DNA of 64,000 bases from Bacteroidales bacterium (lineage in GTDB: Bacteria; Bacteroidota; Bacteroidia; Bacteroidales; UBA1715). The position numbers were made by a program, and so were the translations under genes. The notes beneath the pieces are model-generated. The model had not been told where the DNA came from and made no database searches. It saw only the letters and a list, made by a program, of their open reading frames with translations. Within the stretch, counting starts at the first letter, position 1. The number at the start of each line of letters is the position of its first letter. The stretch covers positions 1-64,000 of the forward strand of contig JADKDL010000012.1 of NCBI GenBank assembly GCA_016714605.1, read 5' to 3'. Shown here in pieces: positions 1 through 8,224 of this stretch.

Positions 1-14
1 CTTCGCAAGTGTCA

Positions 15-464
15 TTATTCTTTATTTTTAGAGTCAATAAATATAGTTACCGGACCGTCGTTGAGCAGACGCACTTTCATATCAGCACCGAACTCACCGG
101 TAAACACTTTTTTTCCTATTTGCTTGCCCAGTTCATCAACAAATTTGTTGTATAGAGGCATTGCCAGCTCGGGTCGGGCAGCTTTTATATACGATGGCCT
201 GTTCCCCTTTTTGGTAGCAGCATGAAGGGTAAATTGACTCACAACAATGATATCGCCCTGAACATCGCCCAATGATAAATTCATAAGACCATCGGCATCA
301 GAAAATATTCTAATCTTAGCTATTTTGCTGCACAACCAGACTAAATCCTCGTCGGTATCGTCGGTTTCTATGCCTAGCAGCACCAAAACCCTACTCCTAT
401 TTCAGACTTTACCACATTTTCTAGTAACTGATGCTTCGGTAACACGCTGAATTATTGCCCTCAT
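15..464 (-). CDS. dtd: D-aminoacyl-tRNA deacylase (frameshifted)
   Basis: Dtd hydrolyses D-amino acids from mischarged tRNAs in the cytosol. The long fragment (stop at 15) carries the family motifs VSQFTL and a C-terminal NDGPVTIFID, which forms the active-site Gly-Pro loop. Its N-terminus is missing from the long frame, but reading on upstream gives MRAIIQRVTEASVT from an ATG at 464, the standard Dtd start. Joining the two needs two small corrections, one near 423-428 and one restoring a T in a T run near 383. With them the protein has the usual length of about 150 residues. It lies downstream of fabD on the same strand, separated by a hairpin. The breaks look like sequencing errors rather than decay, because both halves are well conserved. 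Confidence 0.88.
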
Positions 465-471
465 ATCTTAC

Positions 472-510
472 TCTTAAAATAAGCCGCCAACTGAAAAATC
501 AATGGCGGCT
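472..510 (-). terminator. Rho-independent terminator after fabD
   Basis: An 8-bp perfect stem (482-489 with 503-510) with a 13-nt loop is followed on the minus strand by TTATTTTAA. It sits 37 bases after the fabD stop and just before the dtd start, so it should end fabD transcripts and separate the two genes. Confidence 0.7.
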
Positions 511-546
511 CAAATTACATTATTTTAACGGTATCAGCAAGTAAAA

Positions 547-1422
547 TTAAGCACTTACAGCCTCTACATTTCTATCTACTTTTTTCACCAAGCCTTGTAA
601 TACTTTACCCGGACCAACTTCTACAAAAGAGTTTACACCATCGGCAAGCATATTTTTCACGGTTTGAGTCCATCTAACCGGTGCGGTAAGTTGTGCAATA
701 AGATTTTTCTTAATCACCTCTGGATTGGTTTGCGGCTTAGCATCAACATTCTGATACACCGCACAAATAGGACTCTTGAACAATGTAGCATTTATAGCAG
801 CTTCAAGTTCTACCCTTGCAGGTTCCATAAGTGGAGAGTGAAATGCACCACCTACAGGCAATTTCAATGCACGCTTAGCTCCAAGTTCGGTAAGCTTAGC
901 ACAAGCAGCATCAATTCCGGCGATAGAACCAGAAATAACCAACTGCCCAGGGCAGTTATAATTAGCAGCAACTACAACTTCGCTAATCTCTTCGCACACT
1001 TTCTCAACAACCTCATCATCAACACCCAAAATAGCCGCCATAGTAGAAGGTTTCTACCTCGCAAGCTTTCTGCATTCTAGTGCTCTCTGCGAAACTAGTT
1101 TCAAACCATCCTCAAAATTCATAGCTCCGGCAGAAACAAGGGCAGAAAACTCTCCAAGAGAATGTCCGGCAACGGCTTCAGGTTTAAAACTATCTCCCAG
1201 AGTTTTTGCAAGAATTACAGAATGTAAAAAAATTGCTGGTTGGGTTACTTTAGTCTGCTTCAAATCTTCCTCAGTTCCACTAAACATCAAATCGGTAATG
1301 CGAAATCCTAAAATTTCATTAGCCTTCTCGAACATTTCTTTTGCAAGAGCTGAGTTATCGTAAAGATCTTTACCCATTCCTACAAACTGCGCCCCTTGTC
1401 CGGGAAAAACGTATGCTTTCAT
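547..1422 (-). CDS. fabD: Malonyl-CoA:ACP transacylase (frameshifted)
   Basis: FabD moves malonyl groups from CoA to acyl carrier protein at the start of fatty acid synthesis. The N-terminal half begins MKAYVFPGQGAQ, the family signature, and has the nucleophile motif GHSLG with Ser88. The C-terminal half has GGAFHSPLM with the catalytic His and ends in a typical VGPGKVLQGLVKK stretch. The halves lie in different frames. Between about 1042 and 1080 the third frame encodes MQKACEVE, so one base lost near 1078 and one A gained near 1046 explain the break. The corrected length of about 290 residues is normal. The gene is normally essential, so an assembly error is most likely. An ATG at 1422 gives the standard start. 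Confidence 0.92.
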
Positions 1423-1452
1423 AAATTTTTATTATTTTTAAATTAATGACTA

Positions 1453-2091
1453 TTAATGTAGTCTAACACCTATTAAGTGATTAAACTCTTCTCTTGTTTC
1501 TTTCTTGTAAAATTCTCCGGTAAATGCAGAAGTTGTGGTTACCGAATTCTGTTTTTGCACACCTCTCATTTGCATGCACATGTGTTGTGCTTCAATTACA
1601 ACGGCTACTCCAATCGGATTTAGTGTTTTTTGAATGCAATCTCTTATTTGAGTTGTCAATCTTTCTTGCACTTGCAGTCGTCGGGCATAAGCCTCTACAA
1701 CTCTTGCAACTTTGCTCAAACCTGTTATATAACCATTAGGTATATAGGCTACATGAGCTTTACCAAAAAACGGCAACATGTGGTGTTCGCACATAGAATA
1801 GAGCTCTATGTCTTTCACAATTACCATCTGTTTGTACTCTTCTCTAAATTTGGCACTTTCAAGAATTTTTTCAGGATTATGATTATATCCTTGAGTAAGA
1901 AATTGCAATGATTTAGCAACTCTATATGGGGTTTTTTCTAAACCTTCTCTATTAGGGTCTTCTCCTAAGGCGGCTAGTATTTCTTTATAGTTTTTGGCAA
2001 GAGTTTCAGTGATTTCATCATCGTATTGCTCAATCTTTTTGTAACCTCTTATTTCACTCTCTTCCGATATTCCGTGATCTAATACATCCAT
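1453..2091 (-). CDS. folE: GTP cyclohydrolase I
   Basis: FolE converts GTP to 7,8-dihydroneopterin triphosphate, the first step of folate and pterin synthesis. At 212 residues it matches the family. The zinc ligands are visible as Cys101 and His104 in the MCEHH motif and Cys172 in MCMQMRG, with the same 3- and 71-residue spacing as the E. coli enzyme. The signature region VEAYARRLQVQERLT is present, and the C-terminus carries the usual SVTTTSAFTG. The first 25 residues are a poorly conserved acidic extension, common in this family. It is co-oriented with fabD 30 bases downstream. A TAccTTTG promoter box lies 21 bases before the start. Confidence 0.97.
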   Translation of the reverse strand: MDVLDHGISEESEIRGYKKIEQYDDEITETLAKNYKEILAALGEDPNREGLEKTPYRVAKSLQFLTQGYNHNPEKILESAKFREEYKQMVIVKDIELYSMCEHHMLPFFGKAHVAYIPNGYITGLSKVARVVEAYARRLQVQERLTTQIRDCIQKTLNPIGVAVVIEAQHMCMQMRGVQKQNSVTTTSAFTGEFYKKETREEFNHLIGVRLH

Positions 2092-2111
2092 AACTGCTTT
2101 TTTTTCCTTGG

Positions 2112-2119
2112 CAAAGGTA
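2112..2119 (-). promoter_or_regulatory. -7 promoter box of folE
   Basis: TACCTTTG on the minus strand matches the Bacteroidota TAnnTTTG -7 element. The box ends 20 bases before the folE ATG, which implies a leader of only about 13 nt. No clear -33 TTG was found. Confidence 0.5.
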
Positions 2120-2288
2120 GTTAGTTTTATTTAAAATAATAATATTTTTGCTTCACTAAACATTCTATATAATCACAACAGCTTGTTTTCCAACAAATGA
2201 ACAATGATATAATGATACGGTGAAATACACTTTTTGAGTCGTTGCAATTAAAAAGATACTTACAAATAAACCAATAAAACCTTTCAAA

Positions 2289-2933
2289 ATGCGCATACTA
2301 CTTGTTTTTGCCAGTCAGCCCGAAGCAGAAAGTTTTGAAAGCGAAAAAGCTTCAAAACACAATCATACTATAGATATACTGGTAACCGGCATAGGAATAG
2401 TACCAACCATTTTCGAATTGCAAAACAAACTAAACTCCGCCACTTACGATTTAGTAATAAATGCAGGTATTGCAGGTAGTTTTTCCGCCGAACTGGCTTT
2501 GGGAGAAACGGTTTTAGTATGCAACGATATTTTTGCCGATTATATAATCGAAGACAAAGAAGTAAAAGCCATTCACGATACCAATCTGAGAGCTATGTTG
2601 CCCATAGAACTCCGCCGAGGTTGGCTTATGCCACAATCACTGCCGTTTCCCTTTACCAGTGATTTGAAACAAGTAATTGCAATTACTAGCAATAGAATTT
2701 CAGGAACAGAACAAGGTATTGGATTGAAAAAAGAATTGTTTGCCGCCCAGATAGAAACCATGGAAGGTGCAGCGGTTTTTTATGTATGTATAAAAATGAA
2801 TATTCCGGTTATTCAGCTTCGTAGCATATCAAATTATATTGAGATAAGAAATACCAACAACTGGAAAATAAAGGAAGCACTGAATGCTATGAATTGGGAA
2901 TTGTTGAAGATTATAGAAAAATTCATCCGATGA
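2289..2933 (+). CDS. mqnB: Futalosine hydrolase
   Basis: MqnB cleaves futalosine, releasing hypoxanthine and dehypoxanthine futalosine, in the futalosine route to menaquinone. The 214-residue protein belongs to the nucleosidase/phosphorylase superfamily. It has an N-terminal Rossmann-like start, the NAGIAGSF loop, the METMEGA-type site (TMEGAAVFY, Glu159) and the C-terminal segment RSISNYIEIRNTNNWKI, which separates futalosine hydrolases from MTA/SAH nucleosidases. It is a single gene read away from folE. Its last codons are part of a long hairpin that probably ends transcription. MTA/SAH nucleosidase is the main alternative, but the SNYIE..N..NW segment argues against it. Confidence 0.88.
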   Translation: MRILLVFASQPEAESFESEKASKHNHTIDILVTGIGIVPTIFELQNKLNSATYDLVINAGIAGSFSAELALGETVLVCNDIFADYIIEDKEVKAIHDTNLRAMLPIELRRGWLMPQSLPFPFTSDLKQVIAITSNRISGTEQGIGLKKELFAAQIETMEGAAVFYVCIKMNIPVIQLRSISNYIEIRNTNNWKIKEALNAMNWELLKIIEKFIR

Positions 2934-2960
2934 TATTCTACATGCTATCATCGGATGAAT
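2921..2960. terminator. Bidirectional terminator hairpin, 15-bp stem
   Basis: A perfect 15-bp stem (2921-2935 with 2946-2960) with a 10-nt loop lies between convergent genes. Its left arm overlaps the last codons and stop of mqnB. On the minus strand it is followed by TTTTTCTATAA. On the plus strand a T6 run follows after 12 bases. Confidence 0.75.
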
Positions 2961-2968
2961 ATGAAAAT

Positions 2969-3814
2969 CTATTTTTTACCACCAATTTTTACATTTAATC
3001 CTAACGCCATAAAAACATTTTTGGCATCAACATTACCGTCATATACATCTATTTCATCAAAAGTTTGCTTTGGTGCCTTCATTTCAGCACAGGTTGTTAA
3101 ACCCATTCTGTAAACAAATTTTAAACGATTAAAACCAATTTTGTAAAACATAGATGGTTCAAAATGGAACAATGAAAAATCGGTTTGATCTTGGAATGAT
3201 TCTATATCATAACCAGAATTCTCTAAATCTTCAACTGAAAAGTTAAGTTTAGGAGTATCGTAAGAATAGTCATAAAATGAAGTTGCAAATCTTAACGATA
3301 TACCATATTCAAAGAATTTCTTAATAGAACCCCCAACATTCATTTGTATATAGCCTAGATAATATTGAGCATCATAATCGCGCGTATATCTATAATATTC
3401 TTTTCTGTCATCAGCTTTGCCTAGGCCGGCTCCTCCAAATGCTTCCATTCTAAATATGCCTAGGGGTATATTATATACACCCAAACCTAATTCACCGTAT
3501 TTGGTAGAGAAATTTCCAGCAAAATCATTATCATCATCACCATCTTCAACATTAACAGTAAGCAAATCATATCGATTGGTAAAATTTCCATAAGAAATAG
3601 TACCAGAAGTCACAATCGCTAACTTTTTGGTGGCAGCAACAGCTCCCGACAAATGAAGCCCTGTACTACTTGCCGATAATTCGGCTTTTACTTCGCCTTT
3701 TTCTTCCAACAAGGGTGCAAAGTTACTGGTTGGTAAATAAATTTTAGCACAACTACCCATGAGAAGTATGGTAGCTATAATGCTAAAACATTTAATACAT
3801 GAAAACTTTTTCAT
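2969..3814 (-). CDS. Lipoprotein, probable outer-membrane-associated barrel
   Basis: The function is not recognised. The 281-residue protein has a Bacteroidota lipoprotein signal with lipobox LMGSC (Cys22). After it comes a Gly- and aromatic-rich region with alternating hydrophobic residues and repeated G-x-Y/F-x-x patterns, as in small outer-membrane beta-barrels or porin-like proteins. A short acidic stretch (VEDGDDDNDF, near residue 88) may be a surface loop. It ends in a strand-like segment (FMALGLNVKIGGKK). It is a stand-alone gene, convergent with mqnB and upstream of nothing on its strand for about 100 bases. It probably sits in the outer membrane, but no substrate or partner can be named. 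Confidence 0.75.
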   Translation of the reverse strand: MKKFSCIKCFSIIATILLMGSCAKIYLPTSNFAPLLEEKGEVKAELSASSTGLHLSGAVAATKKLAIVTSGTISYGNFTNRYDLLTVNVEDGDDDNDFAGNFSTKYGELGLGVYNIPLGIFRMEAFGGAGLGKADDRKEYYRYTRDYDAQYYLGYIQMNVGGSIKKFFEYGISLRFATSFYDYSYDTPKLNFSVEDLENSGYDIESFQDQTDFSLFHFEPSMFYKIGFNRLKFVYRMGLTTCAEMKAPKQTFDEIDVYDGNVDAKNVFMALGLNVKIGGKK

Positions 3815-3909
3815 ACTATTTTATTTTTTTGTTACATAAGATAACAAAATTACAATAAAATAAATAGTAAACAAGTGTTTTAGTTGTTATTTTAATAAAT
3901 AAATATGAT

Positions 3910-4362
3910 TTATTTTGCTAATTTATCTGTATGTTCTGATTTAATGGTACTTCCATCATTCATTTCCGACTTTATTTTTGCAAGTTCATGCTTCAATTTT
4001 TTTACTTCGAGTTTCAAAATACTATGCTCTTGGGTAAGATGTTTGTTATTCTCGGTAGTTTTAGAAATGATTATTGAAAATTGAATGAGTATGAGAAATA
4101 TTGCTAAAATTAAAACCAAAAACAAAGCAGCTGGAGCATAAGCAACGCCAACGGCACGCGCTAGTAGGTTAAGACCATCTCTCCAAACAGAAAAAATAAT
4201 GAAAATAACACTTATAAACAACCAAAGCAGAGAATATTCCTCTTTTATTCTTTTAGATCGTATCTGATGCAAAAGAAAAAACAAAAGTGCAAAACTGCCA
4301 AAAATAGCCAAAAGCTGTGCTTTGCTAATATCTACATTATCTAACAGCAAACTCTGGTTCAT
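3910..4362 (-). CDS. DUF2304 membrane protein
   Basis: A 150-residue protein of the DUF2304 family. Three hydrophobic helices (about residues 14-32, 45-62 and 75-98) are followed by a charged coiled-coil-like tail (about 100-150). Two family features are visible: the stretch EEYSLLWLFISV between the first helices and SVWRDGLNLLARAVGV before the third. The start overlaps the upstream glycosyltransferase by 26 bases. DUF2304 genes commonly sit directly after dolichol-phosphate-mannose-synthase-like GT2 genes, as here. The pair probably works together on a lipid-linked sugar, with the membrane protein as anchor or helper; this is inference from context. Confidence 0.85.
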   Translation of the reverse strand: MNQSLLLDNVDISKAQLLAIFGSFALLFFLLHQIRSKRIKEEYSLLWLFISVIFIIFSVWRDGLNLLARAVGVAYAPAALFLVLILAIFLILIQFSIIISKTTENNKHLTQEHSILKLEVKKLKHELAKIKSEMNDGSTIKSEHTDKLAK

Positions 4363-5086
4363 TTATCTTAATTTTTGGTCGTGTAACAGTCATAAACATA
4401 GACAAAAGCACTTTTATCATATAAAAGAAACCCTTTTGCGATATTGATGAAACGCCACCTTGACGGGCTCTCATCTTTGTAGGTACTTCTGCAAAAGTAA
4501 AACCGTTTTTCCCTAACAAAATTATAGCTTCTGGTTCAGGATAGTCGGCCGGATAATGTTTTGCAAGAAATTTTATTGCTTTTCTGTTATATATTCTGAA
4601 TCCTGATGTGCAATCGGTTATCCGTTTTTGAATGAGCAAAATCGTTATAAAAGTAAATATCCTTATTCCTATTCTTCTTAAAAATGTAGATTTGAAATCG
4701 AATTTTGAACTTTCACCAATAAATCTCGAACCTACTACAACATCACATTTTTGGGTTTCTATTTCATTTATCAGCATGGGTATATGACTGGTAAGATGCT
4801 GCCCGTCACCATCAAACTGTAGGGCATACTTGTAATTATAAATATTAGCATACTTAAAACCGGCTTGTACCGCAGCTCCTATACCTAAATTATAAGGAAA
4901 ATTAAGAACTTCGGCAACTCCAGTTTTTTCGGCCAAATTACCGGTACTGTCAGTAGAAGCATCGTTAACTACAAGAATATCGCAATTTCTGATTTGTTCA
5001 TGAATCTCAAAAATCACATTTACAATATTCCAAGCTTCATTGTATGCAGGTATTATTATAAGTGTCTTGTTTTTTCTTTCTGCCAT
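4337..5086 (-). CDS. GT2 glycosyltransferase, dolichyl-phosphate mannosyltransferase-like
   Basis: This enzyme should transfer a sugar from a nucleotide donor to a polyprenyl phosphate at the inner membrane. The 249-residue protein has the GT-A fold start IIIPAYNEAWNI, the DASTDSTG donor site (about residue 41), the FDGDGQH metal-binding motif (about residues 90-96) and the VGSRF and DCTSGFR motifs of the DPM1/GtrB group. It lacks the long C-terminal membrane domain of GtrB, which fits with having the DUF2304 membrane protein as a separate partner. The two genes overlap by 26 bases and are surely co-transcribed. The sugar and acceptor cannot be told from the sequence. Confidence 0.9.
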   Translation of the reverse strand: MAERKNKTLIIIPAYNEAWNIVNVIFEIHEQIRNCDILVVNDASTDSTGNLAEKTGVAEVLNFPYNLGIGAAVQAGFKYANIYNYKYALQFDGDGQHLTSHIPMLINEIETQKCDVVVGSRFIGESSKFDFKSTFLRRIGIRIFTFITILLIQKRITDCTSGFRIYNRKAIKFLAKHYPADYPEPEAIILLGKNGFTFAEVPTKMRARQGGVSSISQKGFFYMIKVLLSMFMTVTRPKIKINEPEFAVR

Positions 5087-5340
5087 TTATTCAATATCAT
5101 TCGGCAAATTTAAGCTAAAATTCTACTTTAAAAAAAACTTTAAAAGATTATATACTATACTATCCATATTTATTTTATACTTTTGGTAGAAGCAAGATTC
5201 ATTCTTTTTCTTTACAATTTACTTTTTACTATCAATCTTAGGGTTGATTTTATTGGGTATGTAACTATTTAAAATGAAAAAAACGAGATAAAATAACTGC
5301 TTTTTAATGATTCTTTTATCATTAAATTAAATTTTAAGAA

Positions 5341-6432
5341 ATGAATATTGTCTTTGTACTTGAACATTTTTATCCATACATAGGTGGCGTTGAGAAGTTG
5401 TTTTATTCTCTTTCTAAGGAATTGGTTAAACAAGGTCACACGGTAACTGTTATCACTACACGTTTCGATAAATCTCTAAATAGTAATGAAAAAATAAATG
5501 AAGTAAATGTAATTAGGCTCAATTTAAGAAATCGCTACCTTTTTACATTTTTTGGGGTTTTCTTCATGCTTAAATATATCAAAAAGAGCGATATAGTTCA
5601 TACTACAACATACAATGCTGCATTGCCCGCGGTACTTTCAGGTTGGCTCACAGGCAAAAAGGTAATTGTTACCTTTCACGAATACTGGGGCAAATTATGG
5701 TTCTCATTACCATATCTTTCATTCATAGAAAGAATTATGTTTTCTTTTTATGAACAAATTATTTTACGGCTACCATACAAACATATAGTTGGTGTATCTG
5801 AATATACGGTAGGAAGACTAAAAGAGAAATTGCCCAATAAAAAAAACATTCAGCTTATTTACAATGGATTAGAATATACTGTGGAGCAATGGAAACCTAA
5901 AACGAGAATTTCAGATTTTTCATTTTGCTACTATGGCCGACTGGGAGTTTCTAAAGGCTTGGATATTTTGCTTGAAGCTTGTGTCATTTTAAAACAGAGA
6001 AAAGTAAGTTTCGATTGCAAGATTATAATCCCAAAAATTCCTCAAAAAATTTATTTTTCAGTATTAAACAGTATTTTGAAAAAAGACATTGCCGATGTTA
6101 TTAGCCTGTATCACAATCTATCGTTTGAGAATCTGCGAGAAGAGTTACTTATTTCAGATTGTGTGGTAATTCCATCATACACAGAAGGTTTTTGTTTTTC
6201 TGCTGCCGAAGCTGTGGCTATGGGAATTCCGGTTATTGCAAGTAAAAATGGAGCATTGCCTGAGGTAGTCTCTGGAAAGCATATATTTTTCGAGAAAAAC
6301 CAACCATCATTTCTAGCAGACGCAATTATTAAAGCAAAAAACAATGATTGGGATTTCTGTAATGTGAAAAAATTTGAACTAGATTCTCAAATATCTCAAT
6401 ATTTGGAACTATATAATAAATATAGCAAGTAG
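5341..6432 (+). CDS. GT4 family glycosyltransferase
   Basis: A 363-residue GT-B glycosyltransferase, probably acting in surface polysaccharide or glycoprotein glycan synthesis. The N-terminal domain starts with the typical FVLEHFYPYIGGVEKLFYSL acceptor-site motif. The C-terminal domain has YYGRLGVSKGLDILLEA and the donor-binding segment SYTEGFCFSAAEAVAMGIPVIAS with the conserved E-x7-E pattern. It is read divergently from the GT2/DUF2304 pair, with a 254-base AT-rich gap between them in which I see no clear promoter. It may share their pathway, but nothing in the sequence fixes the sugar. Confidence 0.92.
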   Translation: MNIVFVLEHFYPYIGGVEKLFYSLSKELVKQGHTVTVITTRFDKSLNSNEKINEVNVIRLNLRNRYLFTFFGVFFMLKYIKKSDIVHTTTYNAALPAVLSGWLTGKKVIVTFHEYWGKLWFSLPYLSFIERIMFSFYEQIILRLPYKHIVGVSEYTVGRLKEKLPNKKNIQLIYNGLEYTVEQWKPKTRISDFSFCYYGRLGVSKGLDILLEACVILKQRKVSFDCKIIIPKIPQKIYFSVLNSILKKDIADVISLYHNLSFENLREELLISDCVVIPSYTEGFCFSAAEAVAMGIPVIASKNGALPEVVSGKHIFFEKNQPSFLADAIIKAKNNDWDFCNVKKFELDSQISQYLELYNKYSK

Positions 6433-6702
6433 ATTATTCTTTTAAAACGGTAAAGTTTTCTAATTATCGAAACAAATTAACCTAAAATGTGTTAAAATAT
6501 TTAAATTAATTTTCAGTAAGTTTCTATATTTGCTGCCCTAAAATTCATGTTTAGTACGCTTTTTGTAATTTTGCTCGTAATATTTTGAATATAATAGTAC
6601 TTAAAAGTATTTATTTTGAATATATTTATTGCTCTTAAGTTTTATATTTATAAAATAGTTTTTGCTTCCTTAAAAATATAATTGAACTAAAAATTTGAAC
6701 AG
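6433..6702. other. AT-rich intergenic gap
   Basis: 270 bases of very AT-rich DNA between the GT4 gene and the next exported protein. No ORF, RNA gene or convincing hairpin was seen. Confidence 0.4.
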
Positions 6703-7292
6703 ATGATAACTTCCGCAAATATGGAGAAAAAGCAAATCCATGTAAAAAAAGTCATTGCTGTTTTTAGTATATTCATGTTGATAAGTGCAATGCTATTTGC
6801 GCAAAAGCCTGTATTTATACCAAAATCGCAAAATCAGGAACCATATTATAAAAACAAATGGTATTTTGGCATAAGTTTGCTTACATCTTACGGTGGTTTT
6901 GTGAATTATGGATTCATAAAAATTCATGAAGACGGACTAGAGGAAATTACTTCACTAACCGAAGCCAACTGGGTAAGACAAGCAACCGGTCAACAACCTT
7001 CAAAAGCAAATCCGGATCAGGTAAATCTATTTGAAAAATATCAGGTTAAATGGGAAACTTTCGATTTATTATGGAAGCTTAGATATTCTGAATATCCTTA
7101 TGAAGGTGAAAATAAATGGAAATTGGTTGGGCTGGGAAAATGTTTTGCCCATCAGACAATCAATAGGAATTCTTGAAAAAAAACTATAATTATTCGTCAC
7201 TCAATCAGTTTCTTTATGGCGAAAATTTATGGAAACTGATGCAAGATATTCAAGATCCGGCTTGGCAGTCGCAATATAGCAGTTTGAAATAA
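6703..7292 (+). CDS. Unrecognised exported protein (frameshifted)
   Basis: I do not recognise the family. The fragment up to 7176 has a signal peptide (a Lys-rich start, then VIAVFSIFMLISAMLFAQ), and the mature part begins KPVFIPKSQ. A second ATG at 6721 (MEKKQ) is an equally good start. After 7130 the coding signal continues in other frames. Removing a G from the GGG near 7133 gives ENVLPIRQSIGILE, and removing an A from the A8 run near 7176-7183 gives KNYNYSSLNQFLYGENLW through to a TAA at 7290. The corrected protein would be about 195 residues, Trp- and Tyr-rich. It ends directly before the CDF transporter ATG, so the two are likely co-transcribed. Confidence 0.6.
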
Positions 7293-8210
7293 ATGGAATC
7301 GAAAAAGAATTTGGCTTATAAAGCTTCTATAATAGCTGTTGCGGGAAATGCTTTATTGGCAATAATTAAAATTTCAGGCGGACTACTTTCAGGTAGTATG
7401 GCTGTAATTGGCGACGGTCTTGATACAACGGCTGATATATTCTCGTCAATTATAACGCTTATAGCATCAGTTATTATAATGCAACCGCCCAACAAGAAAA
7501 GACCGTATGGCTATGCCAAAGCCGATGCTGTTGCTTCAAGTATTTTATCGTTTGTGGTTATTTTTGCTGGTTTGCAACTTTGCATAACCACACTGACGAA
7601 ATTCTTTTCAACACAAACTCCCGAATTACCATCAAAACTTGCGCTCTATATAACTATTTCTTCGATTATTGGCAAAATAGCTCTTACGCTTATTCTATTC
7701 AGCATGGGCAAACGCTCTAGAAGCTCTATGCTTATAGCTAATGCTAAGAATATGAGGGGCGATATTATTATTTCTGCAAGTATTTTAGTTGGTCTGCTTT
7801 TTACTCTAGGTCTGGAGTTGCCTATTATAGACCTACTGTTGGCTTTCGTCGTTGGGCTTTGGATTGTTTGGGTTGGTGTAGGTATCTTTAAAGAGAATAA
7901 TTCTGAATTACTCGACGGAATTGACGATTCTGCTGTTTACGATAAAATTTTTGCAGCTGTAGCTAAAGTTGAAGGCGCATATAGTCCGCACCGTACAAGA
8001 GTGAGGAAAAACGGACCACACTATACCATTGTTCTTGACATTGAAGTAGATGGAAACACCTCGGTAAACCATGCTCATTTTATTTCTCAGTGCGTAGAAA
8101 ATAAAATCAAAGAACATATAGATAATGTTTATGATATTATTGTTCATATAGAACCTCTTGGCAATAACGAGGACGAAAAATTTGGGGTGGCTGAAAACAA
8201 TCAACATTAA
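7293..8210 (+). CDS. Cation diffusion facilitator metal transporter
   Basis: A CDF protein that should export a divalent metal across the inner membrane in exchange for protons. At 305 residues it has six membrane helices and a C-terminal ferredoxin-like domain (about residues 208-292) with HRTRVRKNGPHYTIVLDIEVD and two late His residues. The transport site is D44-x3-D48 in helix 2 and N153-x3-D157 in helix 5. In zinc/iron members such as YiiP the residue at 153 is His. The Asn makes a DD-ND site, which suggests manganese or another harder metal, but this is inference. The ATG follows the upstream stop directly. Confidence 0.92.
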   Translation: MESKKNLAYKASIIAVAGNALLAIIKISGGLLSGSMAVIGDGLDTTADIFSSIITLIASVIIMQPPNKKRPYGYAKADAVASSILSFVVIFAGLQLCITTLTKFFSTQTPELPSKLALYITISSIIGKIALTLILFSMGKRSRSSMLIANAKNMRGDIIISASILVGLLFTLGLELPIIDLLLAFVVGLWIVWVGVGIFKENNSELLDGIDDSAVYDKIFAAVAKVEGAYSPHRTRVRKNGPHYTIVLDIEVDGNTSVNHAHFISQCVENKIKEHIDNVYDIIVHIEPLGNNEDEKFGVAENNQH

Positions 8211-8224
8211 AAATTGTAGTAGCA

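Noticed and set aside
664..1080. Plus-strand ORF of 138 codons opposite fabD.
   Set aside because: It is a mirror of a well-conserved gene, with no recognisable family and improbable composition.
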